From: Staphylococcus simulans
GTDB taxonomy: Bacteria > Bacillota > Bacilli > Staphylococcales > Staphylococcaceae
Length of the DNA stretch: 64,000 nt
Reading direction: 5' to 3'
Assembly (NCBI RefSeq): GCF_002994445.1
Contig: NZ_MRZJ01000009.1
Coordinates: forward strand, 20,346 to 84,345
The position numbers were made by a program, and so were the translations under genes. The notes beneath the pieces are model-generated. The model was not told where the DNA came from. It saw only the letters and a list, made by a program, of their open reading frames with translations, and did not search any database. How positions within the stretch are numbered: the first letter of the stretch is position 1; every line of letters begins with the position of its first letter. This document shows positions 44,712 to 54,756 of the stretch, in pieces.

Positions 44712-46295
44712 ATGCTATTGCTTACGATTCTTCAATTCATACTCAACATTTTCATCGCTATCGTTGTCGTGGGATTGTTGATTTCTGGATTGGTTTTGTT
44801 AATCAGAGATAAGCGCCAGCAACAACACAGTGTCCTAAGAAATTACCCTGTGCTTGCACGTGTGCGCTATTTCTTCGAAAAGATCGGACCTGAGCTGCGT
44901 CAATATTTATTCTCAGAGGATACGAAAGGGAAGCCGTTTTCACGCAGACAATATACGGATATTGTTAAAGCGGGTAAATACAAGTCGCGTATGGCAAGTT
45001 TTGGGACATTAATGGACTATGAAGATGGGTTCTTCATTCAAAATACAATGTTTCCGAAACAAGCAACTGAAATGCGTATCGATCAATCGAACTTGATTTC
45101 TACTTTCTTGTATAAAGTAGATAATGAACGTTTATTCGACCGTGAAGAACATCGCGAATCGGATGAAGTTGATCCTTATTACCTTTCAGATGAGGATGCG
45201 GTGGTATTAGGCGAAGGCCTCAAACATCCTTATGTGGTAAAACGTTTAGTCGGTCAATCTGGTATGAGTTATGGTGCACTCGGTAAGAATGCGATTACTG
45301 CACTTTCAATGGGATTAGGACGTGCAGGGACTTGGATGAATACCGGAGAGGGCGGTTTGTCTGACCACCATCTTAAAGGCGGCGGAGATTTAATTTATCA
45401 AATCGGGCCAGGTCTATTCGGTGTACGTACCGCTGACGGTGAGTTTGATATAGAAAAATTCAAACAAAAAGCAGACATGGACCAAGTGAAAGCCTTTGAA
45501 GTGAAGTTGGCACAAGGGGCTAAAACACGCGGCGGTCACATGGAAGGTGCTAAAGTAACAGAAGAAATCGCAGAAATAAGAAGTGTAGAAGTCGGTAAAA
45601 CAATCAATTCACCAAACCGTTTTGAATTCATTCATAATTATGATGACTTGTTAGATTGGATTATGCAGCTGCAAGAAGCAGGACAAAAACCTGTAGGATT
45701 CAAAATTGTAGTCAGCCGTGTCTCAGAAATTGAAGGCTTGGTTAAGACAATGAAAGAACGTAATCAATTCCCAAGTTTCATTACAATTGACGGCGGTGAA
45801 GGCGGTACGGGTGCCACTTATCAAGAGCTTCAAGATAGTGTCGGCTTGCCGCTGTTTACAGCACTGCCGATTGTAACAGGTATGCTTGAGAAATACGGCA
45901 TCCGCGATAAGATGAAAATTTTCGCATCAGGCAAATTGGTCACACCAGATAAAATCGCAATTGCACTTGGTCTAGGAGCAGACTTAGTCAATGTAGCACG
46001 CGGTATGATGATCAGTGTCGGCTGTATCATGAGTCAGCAATGCCACTTAAACACATGCCCAGTCGGTGTTGCGACAACAAACCCTAAATTAGAACGCGGT
46101 TTATTTGTAGATGAGAAGAACTACCGTGTCACAAACTATGTGACAAGCTTGCATGAAGGGTTATTCAACTTAGCAGCGGCAGTCGGTGTTAATAGTCCGA
46201 CTGAAATTACGCAAGAGCATTTAATACTTAAAAACAAGAGCGGCGACCTTCAATCAATTTATGATTATAAACTGAAACTGATTGAAGCTTCATAA
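44712..46295 (+). CDS. GltB-like FMN-binding protein (glutamate synthase family)
   Basis: A 527-aa protein. The N-terminal span (LLTILQFILNIFIAIVVVGLLISGLVLLI) anchors it. The rest is the glutamate synthase central/FMN barrel: GQSGMSYGALGKNA, TIDGGEGGTGATYQEL, and a Cys set CIMSQQCHLNTCPVGVAT for an iron-sulfur cluster. It lacks the glutaminase domain of real GltB, so the true reaction is unknown. Confidence 0.9.
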   Translation: MLLLTILQFILNIFIAIVVVGLLISGLVLLIRDKRQQQHSVLRNYPVLARVRYFFEKIGPELRQYLFSEDTKGKPFSRRQYTDIVKAGKYKSRMASFGTLMDYEDGFFIQNTMFPKQATEMRIDQSNLISTFLYKVDNERLFDREEHRESDEVDPYYLSDEDAVVLGEGLKHPYVVKRLVGQSGMSYGALGKNAITALSMGLGRAGTWMNTGEGGLSDHHLKGGGDLIYQIGPGLFGVRTADGEFDIEKFKQKADMDQVKAFEVKLAQGAKTRGGHMEGAKVTEEIAEIRSVEVGKTINSPNRFEFIHNYDDLLDWIMQLQEAGQKPVGFKIVVSRVSEIEGLVKTMKERNQFPSFITIDGGEGGTGATYQELQDSVGLPLFTALPIVTGMLEKYGIRDKMKIFASGKLVTPDKIAIALGLGADLVNVARGMMISVGCIMSQQCHLNTCPVGVATTNPKLERGLFVDEKNYRVTNYVTSLHEGLFNLAAAVGVNSPTEITQEHLILKNKSGDLQSIYDYKLKLIEAS

Positions 46296-46327
46296 AGATA
46301 ATCTATAACTGAAGTGCTGTGTCTATT

Positions 46328-46374
46328 AAGCGACATTTTCCATGAGATGTATGTGGAAAATGTCGCTTTTTGTA
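46328..46374 (+). terminator. Rho-independent terminator
   Basis: AAGCGACATTTTCCA (46328-46342) pairs perfectly with TGGAAAATGTCGCTT (46354-46368), then Ts. Confidence 0.9.
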
Positions 46375-46555
46375 TGGGATACTATTCCATGGCAAATGCA
46401 ATACTTCAATGTGCTATCTGCCAGTTGACTGATTTTTATTAGATTTAACACTTAATTAAACTGGAATCAATCTTTTTAATGCACAGTTGTGGTATGATAA
46501 ATTGCATTATTTAAAATGGGAATGAGCATGCAATAGAATTTAGAGGAGATGAAAT

Positions 46556-48022
46556 ATGTCACATAAAACAAAACTAGTGATGATTATAACAATGCTGATG
46601 GGCGGATTTTTCGGTTTGCTGAACGAAACTCTGCTTGCGACAGCATTGCCGAGTATTATGAGAGATTTCAATATTGAATACACACAAGTACAGTGGTTAA
46701 CGACTGCTTTCTTACTTACAAATGGTGTAGTTATACCGTTATCAGCGATGGTTATCCAGCGCTTTACAACACGCCAAGTCTTCACAACAGCGATTTTAAT
46801 CTTTTTAATCGGCACAATAGCCGCTGGATTCAGTCCGAACTTTACAGTGCTGTTGATTGCACGTATTGTACAAGCACTCGGTTCAGGTATGATGATGCCA
46901 TTAATGATGACAACAATCTTAGATATTTTTGAACCGCATGAACGCGGGAAATATATGGGGATTTTTGGTTTAGTGATTGGTTTAGCACCTGCAATCGGAC
47001 CGACATTGTCAGGTTACTTAGTAGAATACTTTAATTGGCGTTCATTGTTCCATGTTGTAGCGCCGATAGCGGTGCTTACTTTCTTAGGCAGTTTGAAATT
47101 TGTGGTTAACGTAGGAACCACAAAGAAAGTCCCGATTGATGTATTATCGATATTACTTTCAGTCATAGGTTTTGGCGGTTTATTATACGGCACAAGTTCA
47201 ATTTCAAGAGACGGTTTTGATGATCCGATTGTCTTAACAACGATTATCGGCGGTTTAATTTTGGTGGTCATCTTTATCATCAGACAAACACGTTTAACGT
47301 CACCGCTGCTTGATTTCAGAGTCTTTAAAGAAGGTCAGTTTGCGGTAGGTATTTTGATAATGGCCTTTGTGATGATTGCGATGATTGGTTCAGAAACGGT
47401 ATTACCGATTTTTGTACAAAATATTATGGGTAAACCGGCACTTGAATCCGGACTTATTTTATTGCCGGGTGCGATTGTAATGGGAATCATGTCTGTCTTG
47501 TCTGGTTTTCTATTTCAGAAATTCGGTGCCAAAATACTTGCGATTATCGGTTTATCAATAGTTGTTGTGACAACATTGTACTTCGTCTTTATGGATGGCG
47601 ATACATCTTCAGGCATGCTTGCGACGGTTTACGCTATTCGTATGGTTGGTATTGCTTTAGGTTTAATGCCTTTAATGACGCATATTATGAACCAGTTGCC
47701 GATGCATTTGAATGCGCATGCTTCTTCAATGACGAATACCGTACAACAAATTGCGGCTTCTATCGGTACAGCCGCATTATTCACAATCATGAGTCATTAT
47801 GCAAAAGCGTTTAAACCTGATATGGCGGATTATGAAGGTATGGGTAAGAAGGCGATGATGCAAGCTGTACAACACGATGCATTATTGAATGGTTATCACG
47901 CAGCCTTCTGGTTTACAGTGATTATTGCGGTGATCAGTTTAATCAGCGTGTTCTTGTTAAAAAGCAAAAAAGCCGCAGATGCCGCATCTCCGCTTACTTC
48001 AGACGAGCAACACATACAATAA
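46556..48022 (+). CDS. DHA2 family (14-span) drug efflux MFS transporter
   Basis: A 488-aa protein with motif C-like GLAPAIGPTLSGYLVEYFNWRSLF and a first-span LNETLLATALPSIM signature of EmrB/QacA-type H+ antiporters. It pumps drugs or lipids out; substrate unknown. Paralogous in family to the pump at 55434-56954. GAGGAG upstream. Confidence 0.9.
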   Translation: MSHKTKLVMIITMLMGGFFGLLNETLLATALPSIMRDFNIEYTQVQWLTTAFLLTNGVVIPLSAMVIQRFTTRQVFTTAILIFLIGTIAAGFSPNFTVLLIARIVQALGSGMMMPLMMTTILDIFEPHERGKYMGIFGLVIGLAPAIGPTLSGYLVEYFNWRSLFHVVAPIAVLTFLGSLKFVVNVGTTKKVPIDVLSILLSVIGFGGLLYGTSSISRDGFDDPIVLTTIIGGLILVVIFIIRQTRLTSPLLDFRVFKEGQFAVGILIMAFVMIAMIGSETVLPIFVQNIMGKPALESGLILLPGAIVMGIMSVLSGFLFQKFGAKILAIIGLSIVVVTTLYFVFMDGDTSSGMLATVYAIRMVGIALGLMPLMTHIMNQLPMHLNAHASSMTNTVQQIAASIGTAALFTIMSHYAKAFKPDMADYEGMGKKAMMQAVQHDALLNGYHAAFWFTVIIAVISLISVFLLKSKKAADAASPLTSDEQHIQ

Positions 48023-48051
48023 ATAAAAATATTGAAATAATACTTTATTCA

Positions 48052-48094
48052 AAGTCTTGGATATGCACTTACAATGTATCCAAGACTTTTTTGT
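48052..48094 (+). terminator. Rho-independent terminator
   Basis: AAGTCTTGGATA (48052-48063) pairs with TATCCAAGACTT (48077-48088), then Ts. Confidence 0.9.
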
Positions 48095-48211
48095 TTGTTA
48101 TTAAGCATAAATTGCTTTAATTGTTTTATCAGAATATTTTCGCAACTCCATACAACAGACAATGTTTCATGATAGAATGGTTCAAAAGAGAGACAAAGGG
48201 GATGTAGTTTT

Positions 48212-49006
48212 ATGACAGTACAAGATTATCAAAATGCGACACCAAAAGAGATTCGCGATGCCATTGCGAAAGGGGAAATCACAGGGCATACGAGCGGTAT
48301 GGCTAAGGGGTACATTCAAGCGAATGTGGTTATTCTGCCTGAAAAGTATGCATATGATTTCTTGAAGTTTTGTTTTAAGAATCCTAAGACGTGTCCATTA
48401 TTAGACGTGTCAGAAGTCGGGGAGAAACATTTTACGAAGTATGGAAGAGAAGCGGATATCACACAAGATGTGTCACTATATCGTGTGTATCGAGATGGAG
48501 AGTTAGTTGAAACACCGACAGATATCGGGCATGTCTTTACAGAAGATATGGTCAGTTTCTTAATCGGATGCAGTTTTACGTTTGAACATGCGCTGCTTGA
48601 AGCGGGTATTCCTATCCGCCACATTGAAGAAGGACACAATGTGCCGATGTATATTACAAACATTCCAGCAGAACCAAGCGGCCGCTTTGATGGTAATATC
48701 ACTGTAAGCATGCGTCCTATGACAATGGCAGAAGCAATTAAAGCGACAGAAATTACAACACACTTTAAGAACGTACATGGTACACCGATTCATATCGGAG
48801 ATCCGAAAGCAATCGGCGTGACGGATTTGGATAATCCTGATTTCGGCGAACCGGTTCAGTTTAAACCAGGTGAAGTTCCTGTATTCTGGGGATGCGGTGT
48901 TACTCCGCAATCTGTCGCATTAGACGCAAAACCAGAACTCATCATCACACATGCGCCTGGTCATATGTTTATCACAGATGTTAAAGATAGCGAGTTGAGT
49001 GATTAA
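48212..49006 (+). CDS. DUF1445/YcsI family putative hydro-lyase
   Basis: A 264-aa protein with GHTSGMAKGYIQANVVILPEKYA, CPLLDVSE, FLIGCSFTFE and FWGCGVTPQ, conserved Cys-containing blocks of the YcsI/DUF1445 family (D-glutamate cyclase/hydro-lyase type). Function in staphylococci unknown. Stand-alone. Confidence 0.9.
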   Translation: MTVQDYQNATPKEIRDAIAKGEITGHTSGMAKGYIQANVVILPEKYAYDFLKFCFKNPKTCPLLDVSEVGEKHFTKYGREADITQDVSLYRVYRDGELVETPTDIGHVFTEDMVSFLIGCSFTFEHALLEAGIPIRHIEEGHNVPMYITNIPAEPSGRFDGNITVSMRPMTMAEAIKATEITTHFKNVHGTPIHIGDPKAIGVTDLDNPDFGEPVQFKPGEVPVFWGCGVTPQSVALDAKPELIITHAPGHMFITDVKDSELSD

Positions 49007-49099
49007 GGGTAAAAAAATAGATGTTGCTTAGTGGTTCATACAATCATTTAACTAACGGGACATGGTATAATATTTAAAAATATTGGAGGAGGCAACGCC

Positions 49100-50208
49100 A
49101 TGGTTAAACGTATCGTACTCAATAAACAAGTGTTTAATGCGTATATTCAAGAAGCAAATGTGCCTCTCTCCGCTATTAAAGAGAAGGTTGAAAAGATAGA
49201 TGACATCATGAGCGGAGAGATTGACCCAACATTTAATCAGCTTATCAAAATAGCGAAAATTATAAATGTACCCGTTGGCGCATTATTGTTGAATGAGAAA
49301 ATGACTGCGCCGAAAGAAAGATTGGACTTTAGAGTGCTTCAATCGAAAATGGCAGAAAGTAAAAGCGAAGAGCTTAAAGCAACAATACAAGAAATGCGAA
49401 TGAAGCAAGCGTTTCTAAAAGAAGAGATAGAATATGAACTTCCGTATATCCATATTTTTAAAGCACAAACAGATGTACTTCAAGTTGCACATGAAATTCG
49501 TAAAATTTTAGATGTCCCAAAAGATTATATGGGACAAGCAAAGCCTGATGTATTTAACTATTTCAGGAAAAAATCAATCGAATCGGAGTGTTTGTTTTTT
49601 TAAATGGAAAAGTAAAAGACAACACACACCGTCCGCTCAATATTAAAGAATTTAGAGGCTTTGTATTAAGCGATAAACAGGCACCGATCATCTTTATTAA
49701 TCAAACAGACACTAAAAAGGGACGTTTGTTCACATTGATTCATGAACTAGTTCATTTGTTTGTAGGTAATGAAGGTATTTTCAATAGTGATGCATTGGAA
49801 GAAAGTGCGCAATCATTCGAAGCATATATTAATAAAATCACAGCTGAACTGCTTGTACCTCTATCCATATTTGAGAAGATCAAGACAAATGATATTCACA
49901 GTCTAGAAACAATATTTCCAGTAAGTCAATATGTCTTATATAGAAGATTATTAGATACAAATAGAATAAGCCGCACCGCTTATCAAGTTGCTGTAAAGGA
50001 ACTCGAAGAGGCATATACAAAAGTACAAAAGAATAAAAAGCTTAGTTCTGAATCCGGCGGAAACTTTAATAACAACCTGAAGTACAGAATGGACAGTGTC
50101 TTCTTCAGATATGTCGACAATGCTTTAAAACAAAATAAAATTTCTTATACTGATGCTTTCCAGTTAGTAGGTGTTGGTTATAAGGGATATAAATTTTTGA
50201 AAAAATAA
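49100..50208 (+). pseudogene. XRE/ImmA-IrrE family gene with a frameshift
   Basis: The first frame (49100-49603) has a short helix-turn-helix-like N terminus (IDPTFNQLIKIAKIINVPVGALLL) and a linker. The second (to 50208) has the M78/ImmA zinc peptidase motif HELVHLF with the downstream Glu region. The expected join reads FRKKxNRIGVFVFLNG. Adding one A to the A6 run at 49568-49573 restores it, so a -1 indel splits the gene. It may be a real inactivation, phase variation or an error. Intact relatives act with toxins or phage repressors. Confidence 0.8.
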
Positions 50209-50258
50209 ATATGAATACTTAGTAAAGATGTTAGGACATATATACGAGGTGCTAGGAT

Positions 50259-50495
50259 ATGAATGAAAAAGAAGTTAAAGAAATAATGAAAGAATATAGA
50301 GAAAGAGGTATGAAACAGCAAAGTTTAGAAGAAAGAATAAAACAAGACGGTCGTGGTTATGCTAAATTAAACAACAAATTAGGTATAAAATCACCAAATG
50401 GTCCGAGCAAAGATGCAAGACCAATGACACAAAAAGAAAAAGAAGCATTAAGAAGGTCAAAAAATAACAATATTACAGAAGATAAGTTGCGTTGA
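50259..50495 (+). CDS. 78-aa charged protein next to ImmA/IrrE gene
   Basis: GAGGTG lies before ATG 50259. The protein is soluble and rich in Lys/Glu/Arg, with an N-terminal helix (EKEVKEIMKEYRERGM) and a C-terminal Pro/Lys part. It starts 50 bases after the ImmA/IrrE gene and was possibly co-transcribed. Family not recognised. Confidence 0.55.
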   Translation: MNEKEVKEIMKEYRERGMKQQSLEERIKQDGRGYAKLNNKLGIKSPNGPSKDARPMTQKEKEALRRSKNNNITEDKLR

Positions 50496-50639
50496 TAAAT
50501 ATCTCGCCGTCGTGACAAAAAATAAAGGGTCGGTAAAAATTCAGACACTGGTAAAAAGTAAATACTCCAAAATGAGTAATAGCTCAATGTAAAGGGATTA
50601 AAGAAACTATGTCAACACATATAAAGGACTGAGACATAA

Positions 50640-50890
50640 GTACACAGAAGAAAATTAGGAAGAACTTTAAGTAGGAGTACTTCAAATGTAGTAATAGAAA
50701 ATGCTTTCAGATACGGAAACTTCAAAAATCTACAATCAATAAGATTGATATAGAAACATTTTTCGGAAATCTGTAGGATAATTTGGTTTTCACTCGGATG
50801 TTCCTTAGGGGCAAAGAAAAAGTCAAAATCGAAATTGAAATTATATTTATGGCAGTTAATATCAAGAAACTATTAGCTCTACAAGTCGGT
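50640..50890 (+). pseudogene. IS1182-family transposase relic (3' end)
   Basis: Conceptual translation from about 50730 gives KIDIETFFGNL-stop-DNLVFTRMFLRGKEKVKIE and then MAVNIKKL. This mirrors the C-terminal EPxFGxLKxNxxFxRxxxRGKxKVxxE...AxNxxK block of IS1182 transposases. An internal TAG (about 50778) and loss of the 5' part show decay. It marks an old insertion beside the frameshifted ImmA/IrrE gene. Confidence 0.75.
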
Positions 50891-50907
50891 AATTACTATT
50901 TAAAATT

Positions 50908-50957
50908 AAAGCAGGAAGACTTTTCATTTTTTTATCATGAAGGTCTTCCTGCTTTTA
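50908..50957. terminator. Long-stem terminator, repeat copy 2
   Basis: AAAGCAGGAAGACTTTTCA (50908-50925) pairs with TGAAGGTCTTCCTGCTTT nearby (to 50955). The loop and stem strongly resemble those at 41470-41512. Confidence 0.75.
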
Positions 50958-51027
50958 GTTAGGAGACACAATAAAGTTCCAGCTTTTTTTCTAACATCTT
51001 GATAATCCTCAATGTAAATCCATACAA

Positions 51028-51056
51028 ACACTTTATAATATATTTATAAAAAGTGT
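51028..51056 (+). promoter_or_regulatory. Dyad upstream of catalase (PerR-like, imperfect)
   Basis: ACACTT...AAGTGT with inner TTATAA-tatat-TTATAA. The TTATAA halves resemble a PerR box, but the spacing is 2 bases longer than the 15-bp consensus. Confidence 0.35.
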
Positions 51057-51138
51057 GAACAAAGTGTAAAAATGTTTTGCTTAAAAGGTGCGGGGAATTG
51101 TAGGAGTAAGACATGATTTTTGAGGAGGTTTTTTTGAA

Positions 51139-53142
51139 GTGAACGAACACAAAAACAAAAAGCAAGAGCAGTTGGATCAATTCAGAAAAAGCCATCAAGA
51201 TGAAGCAATGACGACGAATAATGGCACAAAAGTCAGTGAAGATGAATTAACATTAACCGCTGGAAAAAGAGGGCCGAGTCTACTTGAGGACTTCCATTTC
51301 CGTGAAAAGATTATGCATTTCGACCATGAGCGTATTCCAGAACGTGTTGTACATGCGCGCGGATTTGGTGCACATGGTGAATTTGAATTATATGAAGATT
51401 TATCTAAGTATACTTCTGCGGACTTCCTTACGAATACAGATAAAGTAACACCGGTGTTTGTGCGTATTTCTACTGTACAAGGTTCAAAAGGTTCACCGGA
51501 TACTGTACGTGACGTACGCGGTTTTGCGACGAAATTCTATACAGATGAAGGTATCTTTGATTTAGTAGGAAACGATATTCCAGTATTCTTCGTTCAAGAT
51601 GCGATTAAATTCCCTGACTTGATTCACGCAGTAAAACCTGAGCCAGATACTGAAACACCGCAAGGCGGTTCAGCACATGATACATTCTGGGACTTTTTCG
51701 CAGAAAACCCTGAAACATCACATACTGCAGTATGGGCGATGAGTGACCGCGGTATTCCTAAGAATATCAGACAAATTGAAGGATTCGGTGTACATACATT
51801 CCGATTAGTCAACGCAGAAGGCGAATCTTTCTTTGTTAAATTCCATTGGCGCCCAACACACGGCTTAGAATCATTAGTATGGGATGAAGCGCAAATCTTG
51901 CAAGGTAAAGATATCGACTTCCACCGTAAAGACTTGCACGAATCTATTCAAAAAGGCGACTATCCTGCATGGGAATTAGGCTTGCAGATTATTAGAGAAG
52001 ACCAAGAGTTCGACTTTGATTTCGATATCTTAGATCCTACTAAGCTTTGGCCAGAAGATGAAATACCAGTTAAAGTTGTAGGTAAAATGACATTGAACCG
52101 CAACGTAGATAACGTGTTTGATGAAATAGAACAAGTGGCATTCCATCCAGGTCATGTAGTACCAGGTATCGACTTCTCAAATGACCCGTTGTTACAAGGC
52201 AGACTATTCTCTTATACAGATACACAAATTTCTAGACTCGGCGGACCGAACTTCAACCAGATTCCAATCAACCGTCCTGTAAATAAAGTACGCAATAACC
52301 AACGTGATGCGATGCATCAAATGAATATCCACGAAGGTCAGACTTCTTATCATAAGAACAAATTAGAAGGCAATTGTCCGTTTACAAGTTCTAAATCTGA
52401 AGGTGGTTATGAACATTATCCAGAAAAAGTAGAAGGACATAAAATCAGACGCCGCAGCGATAGTTTCAAAGACTATTACTCACAACCAAGATTGTATCTG
52501 AACAGCTTAACGCAAGCGGAATATGATCATACTGTAGACGGCTTCTCATTTGAAATCGGTAAATGTAAAAGCATGGACGTACGTCAGCGTGCAGTGAATC
52601 AATTGAATAAAATTGACCGAGAATTAGCTGAACGTGTTGCGGCGAATGTCGGTGTTGAAGTACCAGAAGAAAATGAAGAAGTAAAAACAGATAAGAAAGA
52701 CAGTCAATTAACAATGGAAAAATATGATATTCCATTACCTGGACACTCTGTGGCTATTTTAATCAATGGTGATGTGGACCCAGAAACATTAAAATCTTAT
52801 GCGATAAGTGCAGCGGATAATCAATTGAACTATGCATTTGTCGGTAAGCAGCAAAAATCATTATCAGAAGATATTTCTGTGAATGAGACTTATGACACTG
52901 CACATGCGACATTATTCGACAGTCTGGTTATATTATCAGATGGTTCAGAGCTTGAACCAGAAGCAGAAGAATTTGCGGCACTTTCTTATAAGCATAAGAA
53001 ACCGATTCTCTTTAATGAAGCAGCTTCAAAAGTGCTTCAAGATAAAAAAGTGAAATTAGATTCGCCTGGTGTTATCGTTTCAGATAATCCAGAAGCCATC
53101 TTAAAAGCATTCAAACAATATCGCTATTGGGATAGAGCGTAG
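51139..53142 (+). CDS. Large-subunit (KatE/HPII-type) catalase
   Basis: A 667-aa protein. Active-site His in RVVHARGFGAHG, Asn in LVGNDIPVFF, haem Tyr in LFSYTDTQISRLGGPNF. The length and the C-terminal extension (from about residue 540, VAILINGDVDPETLKSYA) match clade 2 catalases with a DJ-1/PfpI-like domain. Dismutates H2O2 in the cytoplasm. GTG start with GAGGAGG. Confidence 0.95.
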   Translation: MNEHKNKKQEQLDQFRKSHQDEAMTTNNGTKVSEDELTLTAGKRGPSLLEDFHFREKIMHFDHERIPERVVHARGFGAHGEFELYEDLSKYTSADFLTNTDKVTPVFVRISTVQGSKGSPDTVRDVRGFATKFYTDEGIFDLVGNDIPVFFVQDAIKFPDLIHAVKPEPDTETPQGGSAHDTFWDFFAENPETSHTAVWAMSDRGIPKNIRQIEGFGVHTFRLVNAEGESFFVKFHWRPTHGLESLVWDEAQILQGKDIDFHRKDLHESIQKGDYPAWELGLQIIREDQEFDFDFDILDPTKLWPEDEIPVKVVGKMTLNRNVDNVFDEIEQVAFHPGHVVPGIDFSNDPLLQGRLFSYTDTQISRLGGPNFNQIPINRPVNKVRNNQRDAMHQMNIHEGQTSYHKNKLEGNCPFTSSKSEGGYEHYPEKVEGHKIRRRSDSFKDYYSQPRLYLNSLTQAEYDHTVDGFSFEIGKCKSMDVRQRAVNQLNKIDRELAERVAANVGVEVPEENEEVKTDKKDSQLTMEKYDIPLPGHSVAILINGDVDPETLKSYAISAADNQLNYAFVGKQQKSLSEDISVNETYDTAHATLFDSLVILSDGSELEPEAEEFAALSYKHKKPILFNEAASKVLQDKKVKLDSPGVIVSDNPEAILKAFKQYRYWDRA

Positions 53143-53156
53143 GTTAATCATTTGGT

Positions 53157-53190
53157 CCTCGGTGTAACACCCGAGGGCTTTTTTTATTTG
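53157..53190 (+). terminator. Terminator of the catalase gene
   Basis: CCTCGG (53157-53162) pairs with CCGAGG (53171-53176), then seven Ts. Confidence 0.9.
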
Positions 53191-53362
53191 AACAGAAAAT
53201 ATAGTGTGTTATAAGTTGTTAATTGAAACAATATAAAATTTTAGACTTTCACTAAATTTTCATTTTTGACGATTGTGTTACACTGCACAGCGGTGAAGAA
53301 TCATGATAAACTAGAGTATGTTATTTTTTTCACAAGAAAGAGAAATTAAGTGAGGCGTTAAC

Positions 53363-54667
53363 ATGTTCTTGTTTATTTTAGAAATTATCATTATGATTGC
53401 GGCGATATTACTCGGGTTGCGTGCAGCAGGTGCATTAGGCTGCGGTATCTTTGCGATTGTGGCGCAATTAATCATGATTTTTATATTTGGATTACCACCG
53501 GGTTCTGCGCCGGTAACTGCAGTCTTGATTATATTATCTATCGGTATTGCCGGCGGTACGCTGCAAGCAACGGGCGGTATTGATTATTTAGTGCATTTGG
53601 CATCGAAAATTATTGAACGCTTCCCTAAGTCGATTATCTTTATCGCACCGATGATTGTGTTTCTCTTTGTATTCGGAATCGGAACAGCGAATATTGCTTT
53701 ATCGCTTGAACCGATTATTGCGAAGACCGCAAAACGTGCAGGTATTCAGCCGAAGCGTCCTTTAACAGCCTCAGTACTGACTGCGAACTTGGCTTTATTA
53801 TGCAGCCCTGCAGCTTCTGCGACTGCTTACATTATCTCTGTTGTCGCAGTATCCGGTATTACCATGGGCAAATACTTATCCATCGTCTTGCCGACAGCAT
53901 TGATCAGTATGTTAGCGCTGAGTGTTTATTGCACAGTCGTCGGCAGACGCAAACCGCACCCGAGTCAATTTGCGGAACAGCTTTTAGAAGAGATAGAAGA
54001 TACAGAACCGCGTCCTGAATTTACCAAAAGAGTGAAAATCGGTGTAGCAGCTTTCTTAACAGGAGTTGCGTGTATTTTATTCTTTGGTATCTTTTCAGAT
54101 TTTGTCCCTTCGTTCAAAGTAAATGGCGAGACGGTTAAGTTAGAAACAACAGAGATAGTGCAATTGTTTATGTATGCGAGTGCCGCAATCAACTTAGTGC
54201 TGATTAAACTGAATACAAGAGACATTTTGAACGCACACATTACGCAATCTGCAATTGGTGCACTCTTTGCGGTCCTTGGTCCCGGCTGGTTAGGTGCGAC
54301 GATCTTCAGTGCACCGAGCAACCAAAAGATTATGACCCAGGAAATAGGGGGCATTATTGAACAAGTACCATGGCTTGTCATTATTTTAGTTTCCATGGTG
54401 ACAATGATAGTGATATCGCAATCTGCGACAGCTTCGATTATGCTGCCGATATTGATGAGTATCGGTGTGCCGCCGATGTACTTTATTGCGATGGTTCAAA
54501 CATTAAACGTAAACTTCGTAATTCCGGCACAGCCTACATTACTCTTTGCGGTAGATCTAGACGAAACGAAACAAACACGACCGACCAGCTTTATTCTTCC
54601 GGGCTTCTTTGTTATTACAGTTTCGATTATAGTCGGTTTCTCATTGAAAGCTCTTTTAGGTTATTAA
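53363..54667 (+). CDS. Anaerobic C4-dicarboxylate transporter (DcuA/B type)
   Basis: A 434-aa protein with 10-12 spans, the N-terminal half GIAGGTLQATGGIDYLVHLASKII, and SPAASATAYIISVVAVSG typical of Dcu carriers. It exchanges fumarate/malate/aspartate for succinate. No partner genes lie next to it. Confidence 0.9.
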   Translation: MFLFILEIIIMIAAILLGLRAAGALGCGIFAIVAQLIMIFIFGLPPGSAPVTAVLIILSIGIAGGTLQATGGIDYLVHLASKIIERFPKSIIFIAPMIVFLFVFGIGTANIALSLEPIIAKTAKRAGIQPKRPLTASVLTANLALLCSPAASATAYIISVVAVSGITMGKYLSIVLPTALISMLALSVYCTVVGRRKPHPSQFAEQLLEEIEDTEPRPEFTKRVKIGVAAFLTGVACILFFGIFSDFVPSFKVNGETVKLETTEIVQLFMYASAAINLVLIKLNTRDILNAHITQSAIGALFAVLGPGWLGATIFSAPSNQKIMTQEIGGIIEQVPWLVIILVSMVTMIVISQSATASIMLPILMSIGVPPMYFIAMVQTLNVNFVIPAQPTLLFAVDLDETKQTRPTSFILPGFFVITVSIIVGFSLKALLGY

Positions 54668-54712
54668 GAGATTGAAAATGTATATTGCATAAATAAGCAT
54701 ATAAACATAAAT

Positions 54713-54752
54713 AAAAGCGCGCAATCACTTTTAAAGGTTGCGCGCTTTTGGT
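54713..54752. terminator. Convergent bidirectional terminator
   Basis: AAAAGCGCGCAA (54713-54724) pairs perfectly with TTGCGCGCTTTT (54738-54749). Confidence 0.92.
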
Positions 54753-54756
54753 TTGC

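Noticed and set aside
49588..49605. Programmed -1 frameshift at the T7 run joining the two ImmA/IrrE frames
   Set aside because: The downstream frame already encodes family-like residues (NRIGVFVF) before the T-run, so the shift must lie upstream, at the A6 run. That points to an indel rather than recoding.
51028..51056. Canonical PerR box before catalase
   Set aside because: The TTATAA halves are spaced two bases too far apart for the 15-bp consensus, so only a weak regulatory feature is listed.
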